Notes: generated by a model not told the origin, from the letters alone. A stretch of DNA of 64,000 bases from VRUE01 sp963717375 (GCA_963717375.1 OY970329.1:62001-126000), one strand, 5' to 3'; counted from the stretch's first letter, positions 33,808 through 46,610 are shown. Translations and numbers: made by a program.

Positions 33808-34623
33808 ATGAAGAAGGCGCGAATAGATGCTGTCCTGGCCGAGCGCGGTCTCTTTCCCTCGCGCACGGCCGCCGCCGGTGCCGTGCGGGCGGGCGCCGTG
33901 CGGGTCGGCCGCGACGGCCCGGTCGCCCTGCGCCCGAGCCAGTTGGTCGAGCCCGAGGCGGCGCTGATCGTCGCCGAGGGACGGCGCTTCGTCTCACGCG
34001 GCGGGATCAAGCTTGAAAACGCCCTCGATGCGCTGGGGATCGATGTGACCGGGCGCGACTGCCTCGACGTCGGCGCCTCAGCCGGCGGCTTCAGCGACTG
34101 CATGCTGCAGCGCGGCGCCTCGCGGGTGATTGCGGCAGACGTCGCTTATGGCCAGATCGACGTCAGCCTGCGCCAGGACGCTCGCGTAACCGTGATCGAG
34201 CGGCTCAATGCGCGCGAGATGCTTCCGGCGGACCTGCCGTTCGTGCCCAGCCTGGCGACGATCGACGTCTCCTTCATCTCGTTGGCCAAGATCCTGCCTG
34301 CTGTGGTCGCGTGTCTCGAGCCCGAGGGCGAAGTGCTGGCGATGGTCAAGCCGCAATTCGAGCTCGGTCGCGCTCGGGTCGGCCGGGGGGTCGTCCACGA
34401 TCTCTCCGACCGGCGCGAGGCGATCCTCGGTGTCGCGCTCGCTGCCCGTGAGCTGGGGCTTCCAATTCGTGGCTTTGCATCCTCCGGGCTGCCTGGCCCG
34501 AAGGGCAATCGCGAGACCTTTGTCTGGTGCGGTGGCATTGGGCCGGAGGCCGCCGATCTCGAGGACGCAATCGCGAAGGCGGAGCCGGAGGAGCGCAAGG
34601 CAAAAGGTCGGAGGCGGCGATGA
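33808..34623 (+). CDS. tlyA: TlyA family rRNA 2'-O-methyltransferase
   Basis: 271 residues from ATG 33808. An N-terminal S4 RNA-binding domain (KARIDAVLAERGLFPSRTAA in parts) is followed by a SAM-dependent FtsJ-like domain: RGGIKLENAL, DVGASAGGFSDCML, VKPQFELG and KGNRETFVW. The family methylates rRNA at positions that confer capreomycin sensitivity in mycobacteria. The stop overlaps nadK (ATGA), matching the Bacillus and mycobacterial order. Confidence 0.94.
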   Translation: MKKARIDAVLAERGLFPSRTAAAGAVRAGAVRVGRDGPVALRPSQLVEPEAALIVAEGRRFVSRGGIKLENALDALGIDVTGRDCLDVGASAGGFSDCMLQRGASRVIAADVAYGQIDVSLRQDARVTVIERLNAREMLPADLPFVPSLATIDVSFISLAKILPAVVACLEPEGEVLAMVKPQFELGRARVGRGVVHDLSDRREAILGVALAARELGLPIRGFASSGLPGPKGNRETFVWCGGIGPEAADLEDAIAKAEPEERKAKGRRRR

Positions 34624-35465
34624 AGACGGCTGCCCTGATCACCCATTCGCACCCGCCGACCGCGACCGAGGCTGTCGCCTTGGCCGCTTCCGTCGCAAGC
34701 GATACTGGCTGGCGCCTGGTCGCAACCGCAAAAGAGCTGGCCAAGCACGGCGACGCGGGCGCCGGGGTCGAGCCGGTTGAGCGGCTTCCGACCGATCCGG
34801 ATCTCTGCCTGGTGCTCGGGGGTGACGGCTCGATCCTCTACGCGCTGCGCAGGTTTGCCCGCACCGGCGTGCCGGTCTTCGGCGTCAACTTCGGCACCGT
34901 CGGCTTCCTCGCCGCGGTCGAGCGCGACGAGGCCGAGGTGGGAATTGGCCGGGCGCTGGCGGGGGAGACCGAGACGATCGATTTGCCCGCGCTCGCGGCT
35001 GAGATCGACGGTGAGGACCACTTCGCCTTCAACGACGTCAGCTTCAGTCGCCGTCCACAGGATCGCGTCGCCGAGCTCAGCTACCGGATCGCCGGTGAGG
35101 AGGTGGGCAACGTGCGCTGCGACGGTCTGGTCGCCGCCACTCCCGCCGGCTCGACCGGCTACAACCTCGCCAACCAGGGCCCGATCCTGGCCTGGGGCGT
35201 GAAGGGCTACGTGGTCAGCTACATCGCGCCGCACTCGCTGACGGCACGGGCCCTGGTCGTCGGCCCTGGCGACGTGCTCACCGTCGGTAACGCGGCGGGG
35301 CGCGAGCCGGTCAACGTCGCGATCGACGGCGCCGACGCGGGCATGCTTGTCCCCGGCGCCGCCCTCGACGTGCGCTTCGTCGATGCGGTCGGTCGCCTCG
35401 CGCAGCTACCGGGCTCAAGCTTCTACCACCGCATACGCGAGAAGTTCGGCCACCTGGCCGTCTGA
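34620..35465 (+). CDS. nadK: NAD kinase
   Basis: 281 residues. The hallmark GGDGS occurs in LVLGGDGSILY, followed by VNFGTVGFLA, FNDVSFSRR (variant of NEV motifs), DGLVAATPAGSTGYN in parts and the C-terminal AIDGAD. It phosphorylates NAD to NADP. It sits between tlyA and recN as in other Gram-positives, with an MFS gene inserted before recN. Confidence 0.95.
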   Translation: MKTAALITHSHPPTATEAVALAASVASDTGWRLVATAKELAKHGDAGAGVEPVERLPTDPDLCLVLGGDGSILYALRRFARTGVPVFGVNFGTVGFLAAVERDEAEVGIGRALAGETETIDLPALAAEIDGEDHFAFNDVSFSRRPQDRVAELSYRIAGEEVGNVRCDGLVAATPAGSTGYNLANQGPILAWGVKGYVVSYIAPHSLTARALVVGPGDVLTVGNAAGREPVNVAIDGADAGMLVPGAALDVRFVDAVGRLAQLPGSSFYHRIREKFGHLAV

Positions 35466-35498
35466 GCCGGCGAGCCCGGTTGTCTAGGGTTTCGCCGC

Positions 35499-37022
35499 AT
35501 GGAGCGCAAGTGGTGGACCCTCGTCCTCGTCTCAGTCGCGACGTTCATGTTGCTGCTCGACGTGACCGTCGTCAACGTCGCCCTGCCCGACATCCAGCGT
35601 GAACTGCACGCCAGCCTCTCCAGCCTGCAGTGGGTTGTCGATGCCTACTCGCTGACCCTGGCCGCCTTTCTGCTCACCGCCGGATCGCTGGGCGATCGGC
35701 TCGGGCGTCGGCGGGTCTTCACGATCGGCTTCGGGATCTTCACCTTCGCCTCGTTTCTCTGTGGCATCGCCGACGACCCGACTCTGCTCAACCTGGCCCG
35801 GGGGCTGCAGGGCGTCGGCGGCGCGGGGATGTTCGCCACCTCGCTGGCCCTGATCGGTCAGGAGTTCCACGGCAAGGACCGGGCGACGGCCTTCGGCGTC
35901 TGGGGAGCGACGGTCGGCGGCGCGGTCGCGGTCGGTCCGCTGGTCGGCGGACTGGTCACCGAAAGCCTCGGCTGGGAGTGGATCTTCTTCCTCAACGTGC
36001 CGATCGGGATCACGGCGATGATCCTGACCGAGCGCCGCATCGTCAACGTCTTCGCCAAAGACCCCGAACCGATCGACGTGCCGGGGCTGATCACCTTCTC
36101 GCTGGCCCTCTTCCTGCTGATCTTCGGGCTGATCCGCGGCAACCCCGAGGGTTGGGACAGCCCCCTGATCCTCTCCTGCCTGATCGGCGCCGCGGCGCTG
36201 CTCTCGGCCTTCATCGCGATCGAGCTGCGCTCCAAATACCCGATGCTCGATCTCTCGCTCTTCCGCAAGGGTGCCTTCAACGGCGTCTCCGCCGTCGCCT
36301 TCGGGCTCTCGGCGGGGATGTTCGCGATGTTCCTCTACCTGACGATCTACATGCAGGGGGTGCTCGATTTCTCGCCGCTTGGGGCGGGCCTACGCTTCCT
36401 GCCGCTGACGGTTCTGGGCTTCATCGTCGCGCCGATCTCCGGCGCGCTCTCGAACCGGATCCCGATCCGGGTTCTGCTCGGCGTCGGCCTCGCTACGGTC
36501 GGCGTCGGCCTGCTGCTGATGCACGGCGTCTCTCCCGACTCGACCTGGACGACCCTGCTCGTCGGCTTCCTCGTCGCCGGCATCGGCATCGGCATCACCA
36601 ACCCCAGCATCGGGCAGGTCGCGATCGCCGTCGTCCCGGTCGAGAAGTCCGGCATGGGATCGGGGATCAACACCACCTTTCGCCAGGTCGGGATCGCGAC
36701 CGGCGTCGCCGGGCTCGGCGCGGTCTTCCAGTCGAGCGTCAACTCGAAGCTCGCCGAACTGCTGCCGCACGCCCCGAGTGGGCTAGGCGAAATAGTCGCT
36801 TCCGGAGGCTCGCGAGCCGCAGCGGCCGTGACTCCCGCCCGAATCCGCCCGGAGGTCGTCCACGCCTCCGACGTCGCCTTCGTTAGCGCCTTCAACGAGA
36901 TCATCCTGATCGCCGCGATTCTTTCCTTCGTCGGAGCCGCGCTGGGGTTCTTGCTCGTGCGTTCCAGGGACTTTGTGCAGCACGCCGAAGCCCCTCCTGA
37001 GCCCGCCGTCGCCGAGGCGTAG
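35499..37022 (+). CDS. MFS drug exporter, DHA2 (EmrB/QacA) type, 14 helices
   Basis: 507 residues. About 14 hydrophobic segments. DHA2 markers are LLDVTVVNVALPDIQREL, the Arg-rich loop GDRLGRRRVF and the antiporter motif in WGATVGGAVAVGPLVGG. The family exports drugs or metabolites by proton antiport. No TetR or MarR regulator is next to it. It interrupts the nadK-recN pair, so it is probably a later insertion into the core block. Confidence 0.93.
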   Translation: MERKWWTLVLVSVATFMLLLDVTVVNVALPDIQRELHASLSSLQWVVDAYSLTLAAFLLTAGSLGDRLGRRRVFTIGFGIFTFASFLCGIADDPTLLNLARGLQGVGGAGMFATSLALIGQEFHGKDRATAFGVWGATVGGAVAVGPLVGGLVTESLGWEWIFFLNVPIGITAMILTERRIVNVFAKDPEPIDVPGLITFSLALFLLIFGLIRGNPEGWDSPLILSCLIGAAALLSAFIAIELRSKYPMLDLSLFRKGAFNGVSAVAFGLSAGMFAMFLYLTIYMQGVLDFSPLGAGLRFLPLTVLGFIVAPISGALSNRIPIRVLLGVGLATVGVGLLLMHGVSPDSTWTTLLVGFLVAGIGIGITNPSIGQVAIAVVPVEKSGMGSGINTTFRQVGIATGVAGLGAVFQSSVNSKLAELLPHAPSGLGEIVASGGSRAAAAVTPARIRPEVVHASDVAFVSAFNEIILIAAILSFVGAALGFLLVRSRDFVQHAEAPPEPAVAEA

Positions 37023-37076
37023 TCGGGACGGCTTGGACGGGGCCTTCGGTCCGCTCCTGGTGCTAGATACAGAGGG

Positions 37077-38759
37077 GTGCTGCGTGAGCTGAGAATCGAG
37101 AACCTGCTCTTGATCGAGAGGGCCGAACTGCGGCTTGGCGAGGGGCTCAACGCGATCACCGGGGAGACCGGAGCGGGGAAGACGGTGCTCGCGCACTCGC
37201 TCGATCTGCTGATGGGGGGCAAGGCGCGGCCGCAGATCGTGCGGCCCGGGGCGGAGGAGGCATGGGTCGAGGGGGTCTTTGATCTTCCCAAGGGAATGCT
37301 TGCCGAGCCGGAGATGGCCGAGATCGCCGAGCGGCTGCCCGAGGACGCCGATGAGGTTGTCTTGGGCCGACGGGTCTCGGCCGGCGGGCGGACGAGTGCC
37401 TTCGTCGCCGGACGGGCCGCCTCGGCTTCCGATTTGAAGCTGCTTGGCGGGCGCCTGCTCGCCTTCTACGGGCAGCACGAGCACCGCAAGCTGACGATCT
37501 CCTCGGCCCAGATGGACGTCCTCGACGGGTTTGCCGGTGCCGATCATCTGGCGCTGCGCGAGAGCTATCGGGCGACGCACCGCGAGTGCCTGCGACTGGC
37601 GACGGAGCTGGAGGAGCTGCGCGAGCGCGACGGCTCGCGTGAGCGGGATCTCGACCTCTACCGCTATGAGCTCGCTGAGATCGAGGAGGTGGCGCCCGAC
37701 CCTGCCGAGGCAGACGGCCTGGCGGGCGAGCGGGATCGCTTGCACCATGCGGAGGGCCTGCGTGAGGCGGCCGCGGGTGCTCAGGCGGCCGCGATTGGCG
37801 CGGAGGACGAAGGCGGCGGGGTCGTCGGGGCCCTGGCGCAGGCCGAAGCGCTGCTTCAGGGCGTCGGTGGCGTCGACGCGGATCTCGACGCACTGGCGGC
37901 GCGGATCGCTGCGCTTGCGATCGAGCTCGGTGACGTGGCCGGCGAGCTGCGCGGCTACCTCGACGGCTTGGAGGCGGACCCGGGCCGGCTCGCCGCGATC
38001 GAAGAGCGGCTCGAGGCGCTCGACCGCCTGCAGCGCAAGCACGGCGGCACGATCGAGTCGGTCCTTGCCCACGGCGAGCACTGCCGGGCGGAGATCGCTC
38101 GCCTCGAGAACGCCGAGCAGCACTGGGCCGAGGCCGAGGTGGCGCTTACCGAGGCCGAGGCTCGGCGGGCCAAACTCGGAGCCAAGCTCGGCAAGGGCAG
38201 GGCCAAAGCGGCACCGGCGCTGCAGCGCGAGGTGGCCGAGGAGCTGGAGCGGCTGGCGATGCCGGGGGCGCGGCTCGAGGTCGTCCTGGAGCCGCACCCC
38301 GACGGCTTCGGCCTTGGCGGCGGCGAGACGGTCGAGCTGAAGCTGGCGCCGAATCCGGGCCTGGAGCCGGCGCCGCTGCGCGACGCGGCCTCGGGCGGTG
38401 AGCTCTCGCGGGTGATGCTCGCCCTGAGCGGCTTTGGCGGAGGGGCCGGCGCCGGGACACTCGTCTTCGACGAGATCGATGCCGGGATTGGCGGCAAGAC
38501 CGCCCGCGCCGTCGGCGAGCGGCTTCGCGCGCTTGGCGACACCCGCCAGGTGCTCTGCATCACCCACCTGGCCCAGGTCGCCTCCCTCGCGGGCACCCAC
38601 TTCACCCTGGAGAAGGACGTCTCCGGCGACCGTGCCAGCGCCAGCGTGCGCCGCCTCGACGGTGAGGGCGTTGTCGAGGAGATCCTCCGCATGCTCGGCG
38701 GCGAGCGCTCCGACGAGGCCGCCACGCGTCACGCCCGCGAGCTGCTTGCCGCGGCCTGA
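37077..38759 (+). CDS. recN: DNA repair protein RecN
   Basis: 560 residues, GTG start. SMC-like ATPase: Walker A GETGAGKTVL near residue 30, long coiled-coil middle (residues 150-400), signature SGGELSRVMLAL and Walker B LVFDEIDAGIGGKTA with the following ITHLAQVA. RecN binds DNA ends in double-strand break repair. Its place before steA-mctB matches mycobacteria. Confidence 0.95.
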   Translation: MLRELRIENLLLIERAELRLGEGLNAITGETGAGKTVLAHSLDLLMGGKARPQIVRPGAEEAWVEGVFDLPKGMLAEPEMAEIAERLPEDADEVVLGRRVSAGGRTSAFVAGRAASASDLKLLGGRLLAFYGQHEHRKLTISSAQMDVLDGFAGADHLALRESYRATHRECLRLATELEELRERDGSRERDLDLYRYELAEIEEVAPDPAEADGLAGERDRLHHAEGLREAAAGAQAAAIGAEDEGGGVVGALAQAEALLQGVGGVDADLDALAARIAALAIELGDVAGELRGYLDGLEADPGRLAAIEERLEALDRLQRKHGGTIESVLAHGEHCRAEIARLENAEQHWAEAEVALTEAEARRAKLGAKLGKGRAKAAPALQREVAEELERLAMPGARLEVVLEPHPDGFGLGGGETVELKLAPNPGLEPAPLRDAASGGELSRVMLALSGFGGGAGAGTLVFDEIDAGIGGKTARAVGERLRALGDTRQVLCITHLAQVASLAGTHFTLEKDVSGDRASASVRRLDGEGVVEEILRMLGGERSDEAATRHARELLAAA

Positions 38760-38810
38760 CGGCGATTTAAAGGCGCTTGATCCTCCCGCCAGGGCGGCTA
38801 ACCTGCTCCG

Positions 38811-39998
38811 GTGGCCACATCCAGTCGCCGTCGCCTCCCCGCCCTGCTCTCGCGCCGTAACGGGGCGCCCGCCGACGCCGCGATCGAGGGCACCGTGCGG
38901 CTCGGGCGCCGCACCAAGCACCTGGTCAAGCGCCTCGCTCCCGGTGACATCGCCGTCATCGATCACGTCAACATCGACCGGATCGCGGCCGAGGAGCTGA
39001 TCGCGACCGGAGTCTGCGCGGTGCTCAACGCCGCCGCCTCCTCCAACGGCCGCTACCCCAACGCCGGTCCGCTGCTGCTGACCCAGGCCGGGGTGACGCT
39101 TCTCGACATCGAGGAGAGCGACCCCTTCGAGCTGCTCGGCGACGGCGACCGGGTGACGATTTGCGGCGGCGCGATCCTCGTCGACGGCAACGAGCTGCTG
39201 CGCGGGCGGGTGCTCGGGATCGAGGACCTGGAGCGCCAGCGCGACGAGCAGCTCGAGCGCGTCGACGAGGCCCTGGCCGAGTTCGCCGAGAACACGGTGG
39301 CCCACGTGCGCGGGGAGACCGACCTGCTCACCGGCAGCATCGAGTTCCCCCCGACCCGCGCCTCCTTCCGCGACCGCCACGTGCTGATCGTCGTCCGCGG
39401 CGACCGCCATCGCCGCGACATGAAGGCGCTGCGGGCCTACATCCGCGACGTGCGTCCCCTGGTCGTCGCCGTCGACGGCGGCGCCGACGGGGTGCTCGAG
39501 GCGGGGATGAAGCCGGACGTGATCCTCGGTGACATGGACTCTGCCGGGGACGAGGCGTTGCGCTGCGGCGCCGAGCTGATCGTCCACGCCTACCCCGACG
39601 GCCGCGCTCCGGGCCGCCAGCGCCTTCTCGACATGGGCCTCGACCACACGCTGCTGCCGGCCGCCGGCACCAGCGAGGACGTGGCGATGCTGCTCGCCTA
39701 CGAGAAGGGCGCGGCGCTGATCGTCAGCGTCGGCGCCCACTTCAACCTGATCGAGTTTCTCGACCGCAAGCGCGGCGGCATGTCCTCGACCTTCCTCACC
39801 CGGCTGCGGATCGGCGAGAAGCTGGTCGACGCAAAGGGGGTGAGCCGGCTCTACAACCCGAGCTCGCCGTTCGGCCCGCTCGTGCTCTTCCTCGCCGCCT
39901 TCGCGATCCTGCTCGCGGTCGTGATTGTCACCTCGCCGGCCCTCAACGACCTCGTCCAGCTGGTCTGGCTGAAGATCCGGATCTGGCTGGGTCTTTAG
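38811..39998 (+). CDS. steA: SteA-like cytokinetic ring protein
   Basis: 395 residues, GTG start. A cytoplasmic part related to thiamine pyrophosphokinase-like folds (VVAVDGGADGVLEAGMKPDV in parts, ILGDMDSAGD) ends in one membrane helix at about residues 358-378. SteA of Corynebacterium works with SteB in late cell division. Here the next gene is the MctB/SteB-like protein, so the pair is conserved. Confidence 0.85.
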   Translation: MATSSRRRLPALLSRRNGAPADAAIEGTVRLGRRTKHLVKRLAPGDIAVIDHVNIDRIAAEELIATGVCAVLNAAASSNGRYPNAGPLLLTQAGVTLLDIEESDPFELLGDGDRVTICGGAILVDGNELLRGRVLGIEDLERQRDEQLERVDEALAEFAENTVAHVRGETDLLTGSIEFPPTRASFRDRHVLIVVRGDRHRRDMKALRAYIRDVRPLVVAVDGGADGVLEAGMKPDVILGDMDSAGDEALRCGAELIVHAYPDGRAPGRQRLLDMGLDHTLLPAAGTSEDVAMLLAYEKGAALIVSVGAHFNLIEFLDRKRGGMSSTFLTRLRIGEKLVDAKGVSRLYNPSSPFGPLVLFLAAFAILLAVVIVTSPALNDLVQLVWLKIRIWLGL

Positions 39999-40034
39999 CG
40001 CCCGGGCAGGTCAGAGCATCTAGCCTGCTCGCGG

Positions 40035-40907
40035 ATGGGATACAGCGCCCGATACCACGCGACCTCGCTGGTCGCCGTCTTCCTCGCCCTTGCGATCGGG
40101 ATCCTGATCGGCGCCGAGTTCGGCGGCGACGCCTTGACCAACACCCGCAAGGACCTTGAGCACAGCCTCACCGGCAACCTCCAGGACGCGCGGTCGCGGG
40201 CCGACGAACTGAACGGCCAACTGGCGCGCTCCGACGAATTCGCCAGCCGGGTCTACCCGGCCCTGGTGCGCAACCGGCTCGCCGGCAGGCGGATCGGCAT
40301 CGTCGCCCTCGGCGACCTTCCGGGCGCGACATCCTCGGCGATTGAGGACGCGCTCGGGCCGACCGGGGCGCGCCTGGTCGGGATCGGCGTCGTGCGCGAG
40401 CCGGTCGACCTGCGCGCCCTCTCCGAAGACCTCGCGAAAACCCGTTTCGCCGACATCAGGACCAACCCCGAGACGCTCACCGCCTTTGGCACCGGCGCCG
40501 GGCGCCAGCTGGTCCGCGGCGGCACCCTGCTCGACCGGGTTCGGAGCCAGCTCTTCTCGCGGGCCAGCGGCAACTTCGGCGCGCTCGATGGCGTCATCGT
40601 CGTCCGCCAGTCGCCCGAAGAGATGGGACCGGTGCAGCGCGCGACCGCGTCGCAGCTCGAATCGGCGCTGATGGGCGGCATCACCGGCACTCGCACGCCG
40701 GCGGTCGGGGTCGAGACCTCGACCGCCGAACCGTCTTCCGTCTCCTTCTTCGCCGGCAACGACCTCGCCAGCGTCGACGACGTCGAGACCGCGGCGGGTC
40801 AGGTGGCAACGGTGTTTGCGCTGCTCGGAGCCGAGGGCAGCTTCGGGGTCAAGGGGTCCGCCGATCGCCTGCTGCCGGACCTGCTTCCTCCGGCGGGGTC
40901 GCGCTGA
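40035..40907 (+). CDS. mctB: MctB/SteB-like membrane protein (DUF3186)
   Basis: 290 residues. One N-terminal membrane helix (SLVAVFLALAIGILIGAEF), a short coiled coil (residues 35-75) and an extracytoplasmic alpha/beta domain starting GRRIGIVALGDLPG. Mycobacterial MctB (Rv1698) has been described both as a copper-related outer membrane protein and as SteB, the partner of SteA. Adjacency to steA favours the division role. Confidence 0.82.
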   Translation: MGYSARYHATSLVAVFLALAIGILIGAEFGGDALTNTRKDLEHSLTGNLQDARSRADELNGQLARSDEFASRVYPALVRNRLAGRRIGIVALGDLPGATSSAIEDALGPTGARLVGIGVVREPVDLRALSEDLAKTRFADIRTNPETLTAFGTGAGRQLVRGGTLLDRVRSQLFSRASGNFGALDGVIVVRQSPEEMGPVQRATASQLESALMGGITGTRTPAVGVETSTAEPSSVSFFAGNDLASVDDVETAAGQVATVFALLGAEGSFGVKGSADRLLPDLLPPAGSR

Positions 40908-40909
40908 GC

Positions 40910-41742
40910 GTGACCTGGGTCGGCTTCCCGGTCGCGATCGCGGTTGCCTTGCTGGTCGTGCCGGCGGGGATTCGCGGGTTGCTCGACGCCGGCCTGGTGC
41001 GGGCGAACTACCGCGGGGCGCGGCTCGCCTTCCCGCTAGGCGCCGTGCTGGCGACGGCGGCCCTGGTGGCCCTGGCGCCGCTCGCCTTCCTCAATGACCG
41101 CGGCGACCTCGACCTGCTTGCTCCCGGCCTGCGGCAGTGGATGCCCTACCTGCTCGGGGTCGCCTTCCTTGGCTTTCTCGACGACTCGCTGGGGCGCGGC
41201 GAGGAGGCGGGGGCGCCGCGGGGTTGGCGCGGCCACGCCCGCGCGCTGCGCGCCGGCAGCCTTTCGACCGGAGCGGTGAAGGCACTCGGGGCGCTTGCCC
41301 TGGCCGCCTACGTGGTCTCCGGCCGCGGGCTCGAATCCTGGCGCTACCTCGCCGACGTCGGGCTGCTGATCCTCGCCACCAACCTCTTTAACCTGCTCGA
41401 CCTGCGGCCGGGACGGGCCGAGAAGGGCCTGGCGCTGCTTGGCGCCGGCCTCTGCCTCGGCGCATGGACGCTGGCGCCGCTGGAGCTGCTCGGCATCTTC
41501 GCCGGGCCGGTCCTGGTCGGCGCCTGGTTCACCCTGCGCGAGCGGGCGATGCTCGGTGACACCGGCTCGAACCTTGTCGGCGCCGTCGGCGGGGTCTGGC
41601 TGCTGACCACTTTGGGCGCCGACGCGCGTCTGATCGCCCTCGCCGCCGTCGCCGGACTGACCATTTACGGAGAGTTGCGTTCGATTTCGACGACGATCGA
41701 ATCGGTTCCGCCATTGCGATGGCTAGACTCGCTCGGCAGAGC

Positions 41743-41746
<4 letters not shown>
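40910..41746 (+). CDS. WecA/MraY-like polyprenyl-phosphate sugar-1-P transferase
   Basis: 278 residues, GTG start, about eight or nine membrane helices. GT4-superfamily motifs: FLGFLDDSLG, NLFNLLDLRPGRAEKG and MLGDTGSN. The second deviates from the usual N-x-x-N-x-x-DG-x-DGLA, with LRPGRA in place of the DG segment. Such enzymes transfer a sugar phosphate to undecaprenyl phosphate. Lying between mctB and pyrG, it may feed envelope glycans at the division site; this is inference. Confidence 0.8.
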
Positions 41747-43422
<1,676 letters not shown>

Positions 43423-43455
43423 CGCCCGCGCTGTTCCCGGTTAGCCTGTCTCGTT

Positions 43456-44565
43456 GTGGAGAGGCTTCACGAGACGTTCGTCCGGCTGTGTGAGATCCGC
43501 AGTCCGACCGGTGAGGAGCGCGAGGTGGCGGACACGATCGTTGCCGAACTGAGTGCGCTCGGGCTCGATGTAAGCGAGGACGATGCCGCCGGGCCGGCTG
43601 AAGCCGGGGCCGGGAATATCGTCGCCCGCCTGCCCGGCAAGAGCGATCGCTGGGTGATGTTCTGCGCCCACATCGACACGGTGCCGCACAAGGGCCAGAT
43701 CGAGGTGGTCAAATCCGAGGGTGTCTTCCGCAGCGCCGGCGAGACGATCCTCGGTGCCGACAACAAGGCGGCGGTCGCCGTCTTCATGGAGCTGGTCGCG
43801 CGGGGCGCGTCGGAGCCGCCACCGGTCGGGATCGAGCTGGTGCTGACCGTCGCCGAGGAGCAGGGCCTGCGCGGCGCCAAGGCCTTCGATGCCTCGATCC
43901 TGCGCTCGGATTGCGGGTTCGTCCTCGATCACGCCAGCGCCGTGGGCGAGGTCATCGTCAGCTCGCCCACCCAGCAGCGGGTGCTCGCCGAGTTCACCGG
44001 GGTCGAGGCTCATGCCGGAATTCGCCCGGAGGATGGCAACAACGCGATCGCGGCTGCCGCCGCGGCGATCTCGCGCATGGAGCTGGGCCGGCTCGACGAG
44101 GCGACGACCGCCAACGTCGGCCTGATTTCGGGGGGCACGTCAGGCAACGTCGTCCCGGGCAAGTGCGAGATCGTCGCCGAGTCGCGCAGTCTCGACGCCG
44201 GCCGCGCCGCCGAGGTTGCGGGGCTGCTGAGCGATGCCTGCGCCTGGGGCGCCAGCGAGCACGGCTGCGACGCCGACGTGCGGATCGAAGAGCTCTTCCG
44301 CGGCTACCGGATCCCGCCTTCGTCGCCGGCCCTGGCCCTGGCCGAAGCGGGACTGCGTCGGGCCGGTTTCGAGCCGGAGCGGACGGCCACCGGGGGCGGC
44401 AGCGACGCCAACGCCCTGATCGTCGACGGCTTCGATTGCGTCCTGCTCGCCAACGGTACCGAGGCCAATCACACCCCCGATGAGGCGGTCAGCGCGCGCA
44501 ATCTCAACGCGATGCTCGAGGTCTGCGAGGGCATCGTCGCCGAGGCGGCCGCGAGCCCAGCTTGA
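43456..44565 (+). CDS. M20 family metallopeptidase (PepT-like)
   Basis: 369 residues, GTG start. Zinc ligands and catalytic residues are visible: AHIDTVP, LGADNKAAVAVF, VAEEQGLRG, LDHASAVGE and the late NHTPDE His. A dimerisation domain with EAHAGIRPEDG sits in the middle. Closest in style to tripeptide aminopeptidase T and related acyl-amino-acid hydrolases. It overlaps the next gene by four bases and separates pyrG from xerD, which are close neighbours in mycobacteria. Confidence 0.88.
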   Translation: MERLHETFVRLCEIRSPTGEEREVADTIVAELSALGLDVSEDDAAGPAEAGAGNIVARLPGKSDRWVMFCAHIDTVPHKGQIEVVKSEGVFRSAGETILGADNKAAVAVFMELVARGASEPPPVGIELVLTVAEEQGLRGAKAFDASILRSDCGFVLDHASAVGEVIVSSPTQQRVLAEFTGVEAHAGIRPEDGNNAIAAAAAAISRMELGRLDEATTANVGLISGGTSGNVVPGKCEIVAESRSLDAGRAAEVAGLLSDACAWGASEHGCDADVRIEELFRGYRIPPSSPALALAEAGLRRAGFEPERTATGGGSDANALIVDGFDCVLLANGTEANHTPDEAVSARNLNAMLEVCEGIVAEAAASPA

Positions 44566-45617
44566 GCGGCCGACTGAAGCTGCGCCGCGGCGTGGTCGTC
44601 AGCGCCGAGCCGCTGACGGTGGAGATCGATGGTGAGCGCCGGGCGGCCTGGGCCGACACGACACTGCTCGGGGAGATGCACGAGGGCGACGAGGTAGTCG
44701 TCAACGTCGAGGCGCTCGACCTCGAGCTTGGCTCGGGCGGCTTCGACGTCGTCCACGCCAACCTGACGCGGGGCCTCGAGGCCGGCGGCCCCGCCGGCGA
44801 GCACGTGATGAAGCTCAACTACAGCTCGTTGCAGCACGCGGTCGAGCCGATCGAGCTTTCGGTGCGCCTTATGGACCCTGGGGGTACAAAAGGCGCACCG
44901 GAGCTGAAGGAGGCGTCGACGCCTGTGCTCGTCTTGCCGCTGCATGGGCACCTGGCCCCAGCCGCTTGGGCGGCGTCACAAGCGTCGCCGGAGATCAAGG
45001 TCGGATACGTGCAGACAGCGGGCGGGGCGCTGCCTGGCTCGCTTAGCCGCGACGTTGTTGAACTGCGCGAACGTAGCCTGCTCTGCGGCCACATCACGGC
45101 GGCGCCGGCGTACGGCGGCGAGCACGAGGCGATCTCCGTCGCCGGCGCCCTCGACGCCGCCGCCCGCAAGCTCGAGTGGGACGCGATCATCGCCGGCCCC
45201 GGCCCCGGCATCATCGGCTCCGACAGCCGCCTCGGCCATGGCGGCATGGCCGCGCTAGACACCGCGCATGCATCGTTGGCCCTGGGGCTACCGACCTTGC
45301 TCTCGCCCCGACTATCGAGTGCCGACCCCCGCGAGCGCCACCGCCCGGTAAGCCACCACACCCTCACGGTGATGCAGCTGCTGCTGGGCGGGGTAGAGGT
45401 GCCGGTCCCATCCAGCGACCCGGTCCCGATCGCTGTCCTGGCCACGGCAGCAGGCTGGCGGCATCGCCTCCATGAAGCCCCAGTTGATCTAAAGGGCTAC
45501 GAGGCTTCTGAGTTGCCCGCGCGAACGATGGGTCGCAGCATCACCGAGGACCCCCTCTTCTTCGCAGCCGCCCTTGCCTCCGGCAGGGCTTTGAGCGAAT
45601 CGCGACCGAGCGCATAG
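44562..45617 (+). CDS. DUF3866 family protein
   Basis: 351 residues, TTG start overlapping the upstream stop (TTGA). An N-terminal beta-rich part (LRRGVVVSAEPLTVEIDGE in parts) is followed by an alpha/beta domain with LPLHGHLAPA, VGYVQTAGGALPG, LCGHITAAPAYGGEHEA in parts and GPGPGIIGSDSRLGHGG in parts. The pattern matches DUF3866, a conserved actinobacterial and firmicute family of unknown function often near pyrG and xerD. Conserved His and Gly-rich loops suggest a ligand or metal site. Confidence 0.75.
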   Translation: MSGRLKLRRGVVVSAEPLTVEIDGERRAAWADTTLLGEMHEGDEVVVNVEALDLELGSGGFDVVHANLTRGLEAGGPAGEHVMKLNYSSLQHAVEPIELSVRLMDPGGTKGAPELKEASTPVLVLPLHGHLAPAAWAASQASPEIKVGYVQTAGGALPGSLSRDVVELRERSLLCGHITAAPAYGGEHEAISVAGALDAAARKLEWDAIIAGPGPGIIGSDSRLGHGGMAALDTAHASLALGLPTLLSPRLSSADPRERHRPVSHHTLTVMQLLLGGVEVPVPSSDPVPIAVLATAAGWRHRLHEAPVDLKGYEASELPARTMGRSITEDPLFFAAALASGRALSESRPSA

Positions 45618-45665
45618 TCCCTTGCGAATCAAGGGTTGCGGTGGCCGGGGGAGAACCTCCCCGCC

Positions 45666-46607
<942 letters not shown>

Positions 46608-46610
46608 GAG

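Noticed and set aside
36783..39740. Open frame of 985 codons on the minus strand
   Set aside because: It is antisense to the MFS, recN and steA genes. The product has no domain and an Arg, Gly and Ala bias typical of shadow frames.
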